A stretch of 64,000 bases of DNA, from NCBI GenBank assembly GCA_907163375.1, contig CAJQUW010011548.1:278001-342000 (forward strand), read 5' to 3'. The notes under the pieces were generated by a model. It was not told where the DNA came from. It ran no database searches and saw only the letters and a program-made list of their open reading frames with translations. The stretch's first letter is position 1. The number at the start of each line of letters is the position of its first letter. Position numbers and translations under genes: made by a program. Positions 8,560-21,569 of this stretch are shown here, in pieces. The DNA is from Prostheceraeus crozeri. Its lineage: Eukaryota > Platyhelminthes > Polycladida > Euryleptidae.

Positions 8560-10140
8560 CGAAGCCAAAACGTAATCCGCCATGAATTGATGAAACCATC
8601 CTGAAATGGAGGCGCGCGAAAACAAGGCTTTATCACCAAGGAAAGTTTGAAAAAGTCAAATTCTTCAACTCACTTATTGAAACACGGACAAGTGAGAGGA
8701 AGTCTAATTTTGTGAACTCTAAACTCAACATGGATTTGAATCCAAGGCAATGGTGGAGTCACGTCAATATTCTTCCAAATCAGAAGCCGAAGAGTGATCC
8801 AAAAGTGTCGACATCTAAACAAACAAATCTTGACGGCGAATGGGTTAATGATATTGAAGCAGCAGAGAAGCTGTGCGCGTACTTTGCTTCAATAACAAAC
8901 GAAACAACTATTAACGAACCCAACATTGACATTCTTCTTGGTAACAGTGTCAAACCTCCCACTACATACGAGGTCCTCAGGTACCTGTCAAATTAATGAG
9001 CACAAAAGTTCAGGAATATCAAAGATCCCAGCATGGTTACTCAAGAACGGCAGTGGCTTCATAATTCAACCTCTGATGAGTATAATTGACAACATATTTT
9101 CCAAGCACCACTTTCTTGATATATGAAAGTGTGCTAAAGTGCGTCCAATTCCAAAGAAAAAGTCTCCGTCAACATGTGCGGATTTTCGACCTCTATTCCT
9201 TCTCGAGATTCTATCAAAAATCGTCGAAAAAACTATCTGTGACAGGTACCAACACGGTCTCTCTTTGCCGAACCAACATGCATATGTTGAAAATGGTGGT
9301 ACAACAAATGCGCTAATATCGATTTTTGACAAGTGGACCGAAGCTCTAGACGCTGGCTCACCCTTCGTAAGAGCCATCATGAATGGCATGACACGTGCAT
9401 TTGACAGAATGCGACCTGCGCTCCTTCTGCCTAAGCAGCTGCACAACCACATTGACCCTGGTCTCACCGCCTTGACACAAAGCTACCTCGCAGGTCTCAA
9501 GCAAGTAGTCGTCTTTCAAGGCGCGACCTCGCGAGAAGCAGAAGTATCAGGTGGAGTGCCTCAGGGATCAGTCTTGGGGCCTTGGCTGTGGCTCACTTAT
9601 ATGCGGATGACGTAACAGTGAGCATTTCCTCTTCGAAACACAGGTAAGATCTTCACAACAAAGCTGAGAACTCAATCAAAGGTATCCAACAATGGTGCAT
9701 AGAAAACAATATGTCCCTGAGTGCAACCAAAACTGTTGAACTCATCGTCAGTGCAAAAAGGAATACCAAGTCGATCACATTTTCGTTGGAGACAGCTACA
9801 TACGACAGATGGACTGTGTGAAGCTTCTCGGCGTAACTGTTGATAAACATTTAACTTTCAAAAAATCACGTCGAACTCTGCAGAAAAAAGGCCATGCAGA
9901 GAATATTCTGGCTACGAACACTAACACGTTATGGTGGCAGTAGTCAAGGACTAACTCCCCTCTATCACACGTGCATTCGGAGCATTTTTGAGTACGTATC
10001 CCCAGCGTGGTTCCCATTTACGTCGAAGATGCTACAGCTGGTCATCGAGAGAGTCGAAAATGTGCTCTAAAAGTCATTCATCTTGCTTTGTTCTACGATG
10101 AGGCTCTTGAACTGACCAAAACACCTCAAATTATCACGCA
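8560..10140 (+). mobile_element. Decayed CR1/Jockey-like LINE, 5'-truncated
   Basis: Reverse transcriptase pieces are spread over shifting plus-strand frames: a pre-RT segment (PRQWWSHVNILPNQKPKSD, 8,712-8,996), a CADFRPLFLLEILSKIVEK fingers motif (~9,180), GGVPQGSVLGPW (~9,550) and YADDV (~9,599-9,613), then a thumb-like WCIENNMSLSATKT and LLGVTVDKHLTF. The order matches non-LTR elements of the CR1/Jockey group. The endonuclease is missing and at least three frame changes separate the blocks, so it is dead. No poly-A or 3' microsatellite was found. Confidence 0.85.
9139..9615 (+). pseudogene. LINE reverse transcriptase fragment
   Basis: The longest open piece of the decayed LINE, 158 residues. 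It covers RT motifs 1 to 4: PIPKKKSPSTCADFRPL, KWTEALDAGSPFVRAI, MTRAFDRMRP (the usual D-x-TKAFD is altered to GMTRAFD, so the first catalytic Asp is lost) and GGVPQGSVLGPW. The YADD motif lies just after it in another frame. The altered catalytic site and frameshifts show it is inactive. Confidence 0.85.
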
Positions 10141-12162
10141 TTGAAGTCGGCGAGACACGAGAGGGTTGAATAGACTGCGAATTCCACCTCATCGTTTGAT
10201 ACTTCGAAGGAAATCCTTTGTGATGTATGTCACACAACTTTATAATTCAAACAGTGTTGTGTAACTTTTATTTTTTATGTGATCAGTAACTGCCTATAAC
10301 TACAAATGATTGAATTCATTTGAGAATAGAAAACCTCTCTCTATCTCTTACTTGTTGAAATTTAGAAATCATTGACATAACCTTGGCAGACTATTCAAAA
10401 TAATTTTACACGAAACCTACTGGTAGTGAAACTTTCGACGCAAAGGCTATTGAAATCTCACCTATCAAACAAATAATTGCATGCATCCACCGTAAAACCA
10501 TGACATTTGCTCAATCATAGAACATGCATGCCCACTGCAAGCCAAGTTCTTTTCAGTCCTTGTGAAAAGAGACAAACATGCTCACAGAATAATATCAAAA
10601 TGGATCCCGAAGATTCTTTCAGAATTCCTTCATTCTAGAGAATCAACATTTCGAAGGTGCGATCGCCAGTTGACCACTCAAATTTATGGAAAATAGTATT
10701 TGCAAGGCGTCGCAACTTTGCGTCGCAGCCGTTCCGTTACTTTGTCAAATACCTTTTGTGCTGTAGAAGTAAATACGTAGTGGGGCCAATCACTGTTCCG
10801 TCAAATCACTGTCGCCGTGTCTGAAGTTGGCCCAAAACGTAGCCCAAAAATAAGCTAATTATTTGGCTGAGAGGTTAAAAAAATTGTTTGGCCCAACTTC
10901 TTATTATTGTGATAACTTCTATAGTTAGGATTCTCTACTGACGTCAAATGCGCTTTCTTATTTGCTTGAGCGACAGCGAGTAGAATGACACATTGCAATT
11001 GAAGTCATGGAAATGCTAGTATAAGTTGAGGGAGAAAATTCTTGGAAATTTTAAGTGATTTATGAATTCTTGGGAAAGACTTGAATAGTTTTCTTGTTTT
11101 TCTGTAATTGGTCAAGTGGATCACGTAGGTAACTGGCAATTGCTTAAGTGGATTTTTACATCAATTGAAAATTGCTGTTAAATGGTGGACCTACTGGCAA
11201 ATTGCAATGTGCAATGAAAAATAATTTTTGATGAAATGCACTTGATGAAATTTTTTGCATGAAATGCACATAGCTACTGGTATAACTGCACGGTAATATT
11301 AGTATAGCATTAGCACAAGATTAGGGTAATAATGAATTAATCCCGTATAATCCCTAGAACGCCTGCAAATTACATTGGAAGAAAATTTATATTTTTCAAA
11401 AAAGTTTTATTTCGAAAATACAGTAATTTATGCATCAAAGGGTTATTAGGCACTACCATATATTAACATAAATCAAAAGGAAATAATCGCTTAAAAATAA
11501 AAATTTTGGGCTTGCCCAGAAACTGACCCAAAATCAGAATTAATTGATCAAAAATACTCAAGTTAGGCCGCCGAGAATTAATGGCCCAACAGAATAAAGA
11601 GGAAGTTCATCAACAAATTGACTGTGCCTATTACTTTGGATAGTGTAGATCAGATAGTAGCATGTCAATAACATATAAGTAACATATTCCTCTACCTGAA
11701 CCCAATAATACAAGTTTTGATGTCCACACTAGCGCTGATGCATTGTGTTGTAATAGTGTGGTAGGTTATAGAGGCGGTAAAAAGAAAGAAAGCTTTGAAA
11801 TATGGCAAAGCACAGCAGTAGAATGCAGTAGCATAATTCGTTAAGCACAGCTATGTATTGGAATTGCATCCATAAAACCTGGACAATTCATAAGATTGTA
11901 ATGCCACCGTTGCTAAGATTAATCAGGACTGCAACGGCAAGTATGTATAATGTACATGCATGTGAATATTGTCTCAACAATATTTTGATAATGCATAATT
12001 CTGTACTCTATCATTTGCAAGCATACTATGTGTAGACCGGCCTATAGTTGGAATATTATGTCAAATTTTAGCCAGGTTTTGCCTTAGATTATTGAGGATA
12101 GTAGGTTTGGCTTGCCTCGGCTTGAATATTTCCAAAATTCATCGGCTCGCGGATCGTCTAGT
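10141..12162. other. Gene-free stretch
   Basis: AT-rich sequence with no convincing ORF or RNA gene. The only structure seen is a short inverted repeat at 10,823-10,900, listed separately. Confidence 0.6.
10823..10900. repeat. Short inverted repeat, possible MITE or fragment
   Basis: GAAGTTGGCCCAAA at 10,823-10,836 is matched by its exact reverse complement at 10,887-10,900. No target duplication was found. GGCCCAA-type words recur near 11,510-11,595, so a larger decayed element may be present. Confidence 0.5.
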
Positions 12163-12275
12163 CTTCAGGCTGGGCAGGACCAGCAGACGTCAACCTTTAG
12201 GCCGGTCCTAACCATTAGCCGACAGCCTTCAGGTCGGTCCTGACCAGCAACCGATTGCCTTTGGGTCGGTGCGGA
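12163..12275. repeat. Degenerate tandem repeat, ~32-bp unit
   Basis: About 3.5 imperfect copies starting near 12,163, 12,194, 12,226 and 12,258. Each has a CTTCAGG/CTTTAGG start, then a CGGTCCTGACCAGC-like core. GC-rich against AT-rich surroundings. Confidence 0.75.
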
Positions 12276-13095
12276 TGTCAGGGCAGTCAAAATGTGAGAA
12301 TTTCAAAAATCAGAAAGTGCATAACAAATTTAAGGAGCTAAGTGCGCAGTTTCTGAGTTAGTCCTCGAAATCATCTGTAAATCTCTTCACAATGTGAGAG
12401 TTGCAATTTCTTGCTGTTTTGGAGATATTGACACGAAATTGACTGATTATAATATAGCAATACAAAGGAAAAATAGTATTTTACAAATCGTGATTGACTG
12501 GCAGTGGCTGGTCGTGTCTCTTTTGCTCTGTGTAGCATTATTTATGTATTGTTCGATTTTGGTTTCTGGCCATTTGTTAGTCTCGTTTTTGGTATTGTTG
12601 GCCGCGCCATTGCATCATCTGTCTCAGTGTCTTGTCTACTCAGAGTTTGGTCTACTGATTTTGACGCATTTCGTCTTTTTCTGCATATTTGTCATTTTGT
12701 TTGATCATCGCTCAGATTTCACTACATTGCCAAAGTTCAACATTGGTGGAATTCCGTGGTGTCTCTGTCGCTATTTACAGCGCAATCTACATGTATTGTG
12801 CCGCCGTGTAGATATCTGTGGTTGATATCTGTTATCGTGTTGTTCTGCTAATCCTGCTGATCGATCACAGTGCCTCGATATTCTTGGTGTTTTGTAGGGC
12901 TGGTATTGTCAGTCAAAGACGGCTTTGTGACACAGGCACTGTCAGTGCTTCGGCTTTGTCAGCTGATCGGACACTAGGGTACAAAGCCTCCTTGTCACCG
13001 GTAAAGCAAATTATCGATTATTTTATGACGTCATTAATCGTCATACTTTGTGTGAATCCCTTGTTTTCTATTTTAATAATTGTGATCTCCGTGTG

Positions 13096-13836
13096 ATGCC
13101 GAACACACCATCAACAAGATCAACAAGATCTGGATCGACTGCGTCAGCAACCAGTCTAAATTATATAAAGGCTTTGATTGATGACAAAATGAAGGGCCTT
13201 ACTGACCTGATAGGCCGTGCTAGGAATGAAATCATCCCAACCTTTAGAAGTGAAATTGAAGAATTGCATAAAACCATTTCTAAACTCAAAGTAAATGTCC
13301 GTAAATTTCAGAAAAGTAACGAATTGCTTAAAAAGAAGAACCAATATATTGAGGAAGAACTGATCGTATTAAAGCAACAACAAACGGAAAACATGTACGA
13401 ATTAACGCACGAAGTAGAAGAGAGGGAACGCAGAAAGCTCAACCTCATAATTACCGGATTGCCAGAGTCATCAGATGATCATAACAGCAGTGGTCTACAA
13501 AACGACAAAGATGTTTGCGAGTCTATACTGAAAGAGATAAACATCACTATTGCTGACGACGTAATAGTGCACCGAATAGGTAGAGCTGGTCACGAGAACA
13601 GACCACGGCCTCTAAAACTCAATTGCAAAAATATTGAACAAAGGATCATGATATTGCGAAAGGCGAGAGAATTGCGGTCACATCAAAAATACTCGGATAT
13701 CTTCATCAATCCTGACAGAACGCAAATACAACAAGCAATCCATAAGAAGCTCCGACAAGAATTTAATCGCCGCAGAAGTAATGGTGAAGACGTTGTCATC
13801 TTCCGGGACAGGGTTGTTGTACGACGAAACAACTGA
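13096..13836 (+). CDS. LINE ORF1 protein (coiled coil plus RRM-like domain)
   Basis: 246 residues from the ATG at 13,096 (an in-frame upstream ATG at 13,048 adds 16 residues that look like leader). A Ser/Thr/Arg-rich head is followed by a long coiled coil (about residues 30-125, ending TENMYELTHEVEERERR), then KLNLIITGLPESSDD and VIVHRIGRAGHENRPRPLKL, typical of the RRM-like and C-terminal domains of LINE ORF1 proteins. Such proteins coat the element RNA. The frame is intact, in contrast with ORF2 downstream. Confidence 0.88.
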   Translation: MPNTPSTRSTRSGSTASATSLNYIKALIDDKMKGLTDLIGRARNEIIPTFRSEIEELHKTISKLKVNVRKFQKSNELLKKKNQYIEEELIVLKQQQTENMYELTHEVEERERRKLNLIITGLPESSDDHNSSGLQNDKDVCESILKEINITIADDVIVHRIGRAGHENRPRPLKLNCKNIEQRIMILRKARELRSHQKYSDIFINPDRTQIQQAIHKKLRQEFNRRRSNGEDVVIFRDRVVVRRNN

Positions 13837-13859
13837 AATTCTCAAGTCCACTTTTAAGC

Positions 13860-16516
13860 CGAGTTCGTAAAACATACACAACAGAAAGTAAAAAATCTCC
13901 AATAGAAAAACGTAATTGGCTTGTCTTATGTAATGCTCAATCTGTGCTGTACAAGTTAGACTAGCTTTGAGCACTGATCACTTCGTCCATCCATTTTTTG
14001 TATGCGTTACGGAGACCTGGTTGACATCTGACATAACAAACGATATCCTCACCATACTGTAGATGGTTACAACATATTTCGGAACGATAGGGGTGACGAT
14101 ACATCCGACAAACGCCGCGGTGGTGGAACATTGATCTACGCGTCCTCTTCAACTTCTGCAGTTGATGTCCCCACTGTTTCTGCAAAACCGAAACGCATAG
14201 AAAGCAATCTTATCAAGTTCGTGGAATATGGTATTCTGTCTTATCTTTTCTGTATTTATACACCACCTGGACTAAGAGCAGACATGTTTGTACAAGTTAG
14301 AGAATACGTTGTTGATATTTTTGACTTTTTACTATCATCAACTCCTAACACTGAGATTTTTCTCTGTGGTGATTTAAACAGATGCGACTTTTCCTTTCTT
14401 TGTCAACAGTTCAATAGTGTTAACATCGTGAGCATGCCAACTTTTGGCACTGCAACACTGGATAAATTTTATTGTAATGTCAATTTAGTTAACAGCTTTG
14501 ATGTTTCGATTGCTCCACCACTTGGATTTTGCCACACATTTGCACAAAATTGCTATTATTTCAAAGAGTGCTCATAATTTATGCAGCTCCAAAAATGTTC
14601 GTGTTCAAAAAGTTTTTGACTTTAGAAGTTCACACCTTAATACATTCCTGAAGACACTTGATTTTCCTGACTGGTCCTCAGTTTATTATTCACAAGATAT
14701 CCAAGTATGCACAGAGCGTTTTACGACATTTTCTATCAAGCCTTGTCAATAATACCAATCTCATTTGTCAAACCTGCTCCAAATACTAAGCCCTGGATAA
14801 CACCAATAGTGATCGATCTCATCAATAAACGTTGGCTTGCCTATCGTGATGAAAACTTTCCACTCTATCTACATTACAAGGCAAAAGTAAAACTTACATC
14901 ATTAAATCGAAGAATGGAGCTCAAATATGTGTAAGACTTGCAAAGGTGTTTGGTCTGTTGCAAAGGATGTCAGAGGAAAAACAACAAATAACTCGACTGC
15001 TCAAATTGTTTCCTTATATGCTGATGCATGTGAAGCCGTAGAATCTATCAATTTGTTATTGTCAAGTTTTTTCGTAAAGAGCGGTTCGCATGATTTCGAT
15101 CGCACAACGAAACCCTACGATTTTTCGATTTGTGATAGTGATATGGTGCTCTCTAATTTATGTAAACTAAAAACAGACAGGGCGCCAGGTAGCGACGGTA
15201 CTCACCCTTTTTTACTAAAAGCCGCAGCTCCTGAGATTTGTAAGCCATTGTCACACATTTTTAATTTGTCTTTTCATAACGGCTGTACCTCATATGTGGA
15301 AAGCTTCATTTGTGTGTCCTGTTCCAAAGACAACTCCTGTTAAAAGAGACCTTTTCCGTCAAATTTCTCTTCTCCCTGTCATCAGCAAGGTGTGCGAAAA
15401 TATTATACTTCCGAATTAGAGACGCACTATTATCGACTGTTATGACTCTTGTCAATTTGCCTACCGACCCCGCTCGTCGACCATTTGTGTGCATTGGTTG
15501 CCATACATGATGCAGTTGTCAGACTTTTGGAATCACCCAATGTCAGGGCTATCCGTATTTTGACGTTCGATTTGGGCCATGCATTTGCCTGTCTACCACA
15601 TGAGCTCCTGTTAGCATATCTTTCTCAATTACCACTTCCTAATTGTAATTTCTTAGTTAACTGGGTTAGTCACTACCTATGTAATCGTCAACAACATGTC
15701 AGCTCTAGTAGACCAGTTACCAGTGGCATACTTCGGGGTTCATTGTTAGGACCCTATATGTTTTCTTTGTGCATGTCAACATACCAGCCTTTGAACGATG
15801 ATGTCAAAGTCATTAAATACGCCGATGACACCACGTTGATAATTCCTGGTTTCCGGCATGAACCAGATGATTTGTCTCTTTCTTCCTCAGAAGTGGACCA
15901 TTTTGACAGTTGGTGTAGAGATCATCGCATGTCAATTAATTGTAGTAAGACCAAGGTCTTTAATATCAATTTTTCATGTACCTCTTTGCACAATGTTGCT
16001 GATTTCGAAACTGTACGCTTCCCTAAGATACTCGGTCTGGTTTTCAATTATGGCCTCACTTAGTCAAATCACTTTCAATATGTTTCATCCATTGTTTATA
16101 AGCGTTTGTATGTCCTACGTATATTGAAACCAATTTTCAATCACGATCAACTTGTGCTTGTTTTCAACTGCATCGTTCGCTCGATTATGGACTATGCGTC
16201 ACCTGTCTTCATTAATCCTGGTAGTGCCCTGAATTCAAAATTCGAGATTCTTTGCAAAAGAGCTTTCCGCATAATTCACGGATTCAAGGCAAAATTTTGT
16301 GATCGTTGTGATATGTTCGACATCGCTAGACGCAGGGAAAACTTGTCTCTACGACTTTTTCGTCAAGCACACTACCATTCCAACCACATTCTACACCATC
16401 TGCTTCCAATTCAATCACATCGCAGTTCGAGTCTGATCCTGCCACTTGTTAAGACATTGAGGAGACAGAATGGATTTGTCTTTTCTAGTGCTTTATTGTT
16501 CAACCAATTGACTTGA
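13860..16516 (+). pseudogene. LINE ORF2 remnant: endonuclease and reverse transcriptase
   Basis: Fragments in order: an endonuclease start (WLVLCNAQSVLYKLD, ~13,917), FLCGDLNRCDF (~14,360), a linker (KPWITPIVIDLINKRWLAYR, ~14,790), RT fingers (LKTDRAPGSDGTHPFLLKAA, ~15,170), TSGILRGSLLGPYMFSL (~15,720; the usual GVPQGS is altered) and VIKYADDTTLIIP (~15,810), then a thumb and C-terminal region to 16,516. Many frame changes and stops separate these, so no active enzyme is made. Confidence 0.85.
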
Positions 16517-19500
16517 TTCTGACCTTGCTTGCTTCTCAATCATGTTTATAATTTCTCTTCTTACAAATCTCCCCGATTTTCATTGGAGATTTTCATGTAT
16601 TCGTTTTGTTGCAAAATAAGCGCTTATTATTATTACAAAAATAATATTTTACAAGTCCCTCGAGTTTCACTTCCCTGGAATGGCAGCATTCCTTAAAATT
16701 AACTTCGATGGAAGTGACTTTCAGTATGACTTTAAGATATAAGAGTATCTATTTTCTCACGCTTGTTCATATCACAAACTATACCTTACTTAAAACTACC
16801 TCCAAAAATGAGAAAAATGTCACAATCAAAAACAATGATCACATACGCGTAAAAAGGTCCGCAATGATATTCAGATATAAAATAAAACTCAGTAGTAGTA
16901 ATCCCATTGCAAAATCAAGTCCAAAATGTGCAACGATGAGTCATCATGCTGACTCAGCCCCCCCTCTGGAAGGAAGGAAGAGAGGTGGCCAAGGATGTGC
17001 TGGGAGGAATGGGTCCCAGAGAAAGAAAGCGTTCCCTACCCCCCCTCTGGAAGGAAGGAAGAGCAGCAAGGGTAGGAATCTAGGGAGGATAGAGTTAGAA
17101 AAGGGCGGGTTTTTGGTGGTTTTGGGATGAGAAAGGTCGTTTTTCGTCACGAAGGAGGGTTCGGATGGGAAAACGGAGGTCAGATTCGGAGTCTACGTGA
17201 AATTTTGGGTTAGGTAGGAAGGAAGGAGGAGCTTTCCTGTGAGGCAAGGGCAGGAATTTCTGAAAACCGTCAGAGTTAGAAAAGGGTAGGTTTTGATGAT
17301 TTTGGGATGAGAAAGGCCATTTTAAGGCATGAAGGAGTGCTCGGATGGGAAAACGGAGGGCAGATTCGGAGTCTACGTGAAATTTTGGGTTATGAAGGTT
17401 GTTTCCAGCGAAATCGGAGAGAAAAAGTTTTTGGGACATCCCCCCTCCTGTCAGACTTCCAACTTTGGTTCTAGAGATCGTAGAAAGTCGTGCAATGGCT
17501 CATTTGAAAGCCAAGAGTGAGAAAAATGCAGAGTAGAAAAACACAGTTTGGTCTTATCTACCTGGGTTTAGATGTGAGACGCCATTGAAAATTTTGGAAA
17601 TTGGTGAAAAAAACGACAGAGTTAGAATTTTTACGAAAATGGCTCTAGCGCGTGAACGAAGCCTCGGAGGGGAAAACGGAGACCAGATTTGGAATTACGG
17701 TGCAATTCTGCGTCTAGAGGGTGAGTTTCAAGTAAATCGGAGAGAAAAAGGTGAAAATTTTTTTCAACTCGGCTTCTGGTCATCGTAGAGAGTCGAGGGA
17801 TGGCTTAAATGAAAGGTGAGAGCGAGAAATCGTGACTGTCAAAATTTGAAGTCAATCGGAGCACTACAACCGGAGATAGACGTGCTTAAAGTTTTGGATG
17901 ATGGAGATGACGTCATCAGCTGATCGCCACAAACTACATAAGTGGAGTCTCTACTTGTGGAAATCAGTTTTCCTCCCGACTGGATTGGGGTAGGTGAACT
18001 CCGGAGCTCTGATGATAGCATTGGAAATCTCCAAAAACCGGGAAACCGACTTAGAAAATTTCATGGCTGATATCAGCTAAGGTGTCTGACTTAAAGGTTA
18101 GCCGGGAGATGGCCTTCGTCTCCAGGCCATAAAAGACTCCATAACTTTAAAGGCTTGTAACTTTGCTTCTACAAGTCCGTTTGACTTGATTCAAAGAAGG
18201 TTCGATCGCTATTGATTAGACCTATAGTGACAGACTACTTATAAAATTTCATAAGTAGTGCTAAAAAGTTGAAAAATTTAAATTCATTATTTTTGGAGGT
18301 TTTCTGGGGTTTTCGACCCTGCTGAAGTCAATGAAGGCATGTATAAGTCTGTACGAGCCACACATGATACAAGCGGATTTTCACTGAAAGCGAGCATGAC
18401 ACAGAGAGTTTTGCTGTAATATTCCACTGACAGGGTGTTCCTTCGGGACGGCGGACGATACCGTAGTGATAAGTGTGGCAAGGGAGTGTGTCATAGTTTA
18501 GACCGAAACCGCTGGGGCAACTCATGTTGGGCATTTGACACAGTTCTCAACGTATCACTTTAAACGCCAATCGGTTGAGTCCTAGCTATCTTATCATGGG
18601 TGGCTACTAAACATCTCCATTGCAAAACGCTTGTGAATCACGGCTTGCTATCAAGCTGATCAAAGCAACGACTTACCAACCTCTTGTAAATAACTCCACC
18701 GGTTTTCATGTCTGGCTATCAAGTCATTGACGGTGCAAGTCACGGAGATTTTTGGTGTAATACTTCCTATTGACGGGCGTCCCTTTTGGGCGGCGATGGA
18801 ATCCGCAGCGAAGAGTACCGCATGGGAAATTCGGCAACTGTAATCCTTGTTAAACCTCTCTGCGTCATGTTTGCAAGTGGTTGCCTTATCGTCTCGACGT
18901 AGTGCTCTGACCGCCAGGGTGACATTTAGCCATCTGTCGATGGTTACTTTAAAACATCTCCATTGCACTTGTCTCCCGATAGTTGGCCATACATGCGAGA
19001 ATGAACCATGAGTTCTGCTTGCCTCTATCACCGAGGCTAAATGAAATGGAATGAATTGGAAGGGACATTCATGCACCACACGCAACCACAAGCTCATTTC
19101 TCTCTTCGCTAGTGAACAAGCTCTTGTGAGTGTAGTCAGACTGTGTATCATGGTTTGCAAAAGCAAAGTTTAGTGTAGTCAAATAGTTTTACCACAACAC
19201 ACGTTTGTAAAAGTAAAGTTTGATCATCGAAGTTTTATTCGTGAGTGTAGTCAGAAAGTGCATCATGTTGTACAAAAGTTTTACTGCATCACAGGTTGCT
19301 GTATAGTTAGAAAGTTTGATCATGACGTTTTATGAAACACAAATGTCATAAAATGTTAGCGTTGGTGTAGTCAAATAGTTTTTACCACAACACACGTTTG
19401 CGAAAGTAAAGTTTGATCATTGAAGTTTTATGACTGACCGAACTCACCACAGCACTAGAAAGTTTCATCGAAAAGGTTTCACTGCACAGTGCAGATTGTC

Positions 19501-19940
19501 TTGTAACTTACTTTCACAGTGTTAGAAAGTTTTGTCGAAAAGGTTTTACTGCACAGTGTAGATTGTCTTGTAACTTACTTTCACAGTGTTAGAAAGTTTT
19601 ATGTTGAGTGGAGACAGTTGCAAAATGTTCCCCTATTAGAAAATTCAAACTCCATGACTGTTAGATTGCTGAATACTTCATCAGGTTTACTAAAATCAGT
19701 CTTCTACTGCAGTGAGACTGAGAGTTTATATGAAATATGATGTTATATGAAAACAGTGTTCACCACAGCACTAGAAAGTTTTACTGCCCTGTGTAGATTG
19801 TTTCACAGTCTTAAAAGGACTTATAGTAAGTACTACAGTGTTGAATGTTTTATAAAACCGGGTGAAGTCTTGTCACAAACGTTGAGTGTGTGAGAGCTAG
19901 TTCCATGACATTCAATCACGTGGGTCCTAAAGTCCTCAAG

Positions 19941-19998
19941 TCCATAATCCAAGGGTAGGGCCATATACGATTGGATTTAGGGATTTAGGGTTTTATAT
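19941..19998 (-). repeat. TTTAGGG-type module with TATA-like end (left arm)
   Basis: Contains AAGGGTAGGG, then TTGGATTTAGGGATTTAGGG, then TTTTATAT. On the minus strand this reads as a TATA-like ATATAAAA followed by CCCTAAATCC. Related modules occur in the right arm and three or more times in the spacer. Confidence 0.7.
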
Positions 19999-21171
19999 CA
20001 CACGCGTTAACCGTTCGTGCAGAATACGTGAAGCACATGTTCGCTTAAAAGTCTAAACGCAAACGTTGAAATAAGTTTTGTAAGAAGTCTTTGACATGAT
20101 GTTGTGAAACTTAGCGAACGTTGAAAAAAAGTTTTATGAAATGTTTCTGCAGTCACACTCGTTAGCGTACCAGCTTTACTAAATGTGTTGTCTGCCTTTA
20201 TCAAATTGAATGCGTGTGTAGACTGTTTTGTAAATAAAGACATATAGTGTTAAACGTTTTTGCAGTCTGCATCGACAGCATACAAGTATACACATAACAA
20301 CAGGTAGCGTTTCTTAAAAGAGTCGAATGCATATGAGTTAGGAAACACTCAAAACATGTGTGAGATAAAAATCAACCTGCTAGATTAAGTGAGTCCCTCA
20401 CAAAAGTGTCACAACTACTTCACGGGAAACTTGTAAAGGAGAACTGTGTATCGAGAACGTTTACACTCATCATAGACAGATGAACATATATTCTAACTTC
20501 AACTTTCTGACGTTCAAATGAAATTCGTAAACATGAAGCTCTAGACTCCGTGGTGTAAAAAGCTACATGACGAGTGACAACAACTTTATGTTGGTGAAAC
20601 TTTCACAGATTGCAGTCGCGTTTAAAGTTGATATAAAAACCTGTAGAAACGCATAAGTCTTAGATGCAGTTCAACGTTGTGACTCGACCATTGAACCAAC
20701 AAAATGAACAAGTCCGTGTAGAGGACCATAACACGCTCATCAGTAGGAAACAGCAAAGCATGTAATGTCATTGAATTATCAAGACTGTGACAAGTCTGTG
20801 TTGATGAGAGTGCAACTATTTCATGAGTATAAAACAGTGAACATTACATTAGGACTGTCCATGAGTATTAAAGGTTAGAATCAAAGTTTGCTTTTCATGT
20901 GCATGACAAATGAAGAGAATCAACACGTGTCTCATTTCTAAACGAATCGTGCTTGTAAGTTGATAATAGAATCAACATTGAAACCTGTATCAAGTGATTT
21001 TCTGTGCGAATGCAGACGGTGTGAAAATTACACACTGATTGACATTTAACCATGCTTGCAATATTCAATACGATGCCATTCAAAAGCAGCTTATGTTTAT
21101 CATAAAACCTATCAGTGAAGCAGATGTCATAACTTTTCCAACCCTCATGAACACACAAAGGCTCACGAGGA

Positions 21172-21350
21172 GAGACAGCGCACTCTGTCGCCTGTTTGTC
21201 GCGCTGCCCCCCTCAGCAGATAGAGCAAAATACAAAGATGAATGACAGCGCAGCCGGTTGGCGACCGTCTGTCGCGCTGCCTCCTCAGCAGATAGAGTAG
21301 AACACAAAGATGAATGATAACGCTCTCTCTGGCACCCGTCTGTCGCATTA
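21172..21350. repeat. ~69-bp tandem repeat in the left arm
   Basis: About 2.3 copies of a unit containing CTCAGCAGATAGAG, AACACAAAGATGAATGA and a CTGTCGCGCTGCC-like core. The mirror copy is at 26,512-26,695. Confidence 0.8.
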
Positions 21351-21569
21351 AACACATTGAATTTTCTATCGCATCTGTCCAACGAGCAAGGATGAAGGAA
21401 CTTATCGTCATCTCAGACCTCCCACCTAGCTGATTCCCACACAGCTCATTGCTATCGCACCGGAGAGATCATCGTGGGCGACTGAAAGGATTCTCACGTT
21501 GACAATTCGTTACTGCACACTGTCACAGTTCCGCGCGCGCAAGAAACTATTTGCTGCTAAGTTTGTTGA

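Larger units (their letters stand above)
13096..16637 (+). mobile_element. CR1/L2-like LINE with intact ORF1 and decayed ORF2
   Basis: ORF1 (13,096-13,836) is followed by an endonuclease-reverse transcriptase region in several frames to about 16,516, then a 3' part ending in a TTATTATTATT-type simple repeat near 16,620-16,637, as CR1/L2 elements do instead of a poly-A tail. The 5' limit is unclear: an AT-rich leader from about 12,400 may be its 5' UTR. Confidence 0.85.
16891..21560 (+). repeat. Left arm of the large inverted repeat
   Basis: 4,670 bp. From outside in: GC-rich end with two CCCCCCCTCTGGAAGGAAGG motifs (16,960-17,060); a diverged tandem pair of ~170 bp around 17,100-17,440 (GGTTTTGGTGGTTTTGGGATGAG type); a diverged ~350-bp duplication (18,300-19,040); several GAAAGTTT/CACAGTG repeats (19,140-19,860); a TTTAGGG-type module (19,941-19,998); and a ~69-bp tandem pair (21,172-21,350). 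ORFs here are mirrored in the right arm and have no recognised domain. Confidence 0.95.

Noticed and set aside
18660-19166. 168-codon ORF mirrored in the other arm
   Set aside because: The mirror copy is expected from near-identical arms, a diverged tandem relative does not keep the frame, and no domain is visible.
20007-20243. 78-codon ORF mirrored at 27,619-27,855
   Set aside because: Same reasoning; AT-rich sequence with low-complexity composition.
21172-21350. CRISPR-like array
   Set aside because: Only about two units, no spacers of constant length, eukaryotic context; it is an ordinary tandem repeat.
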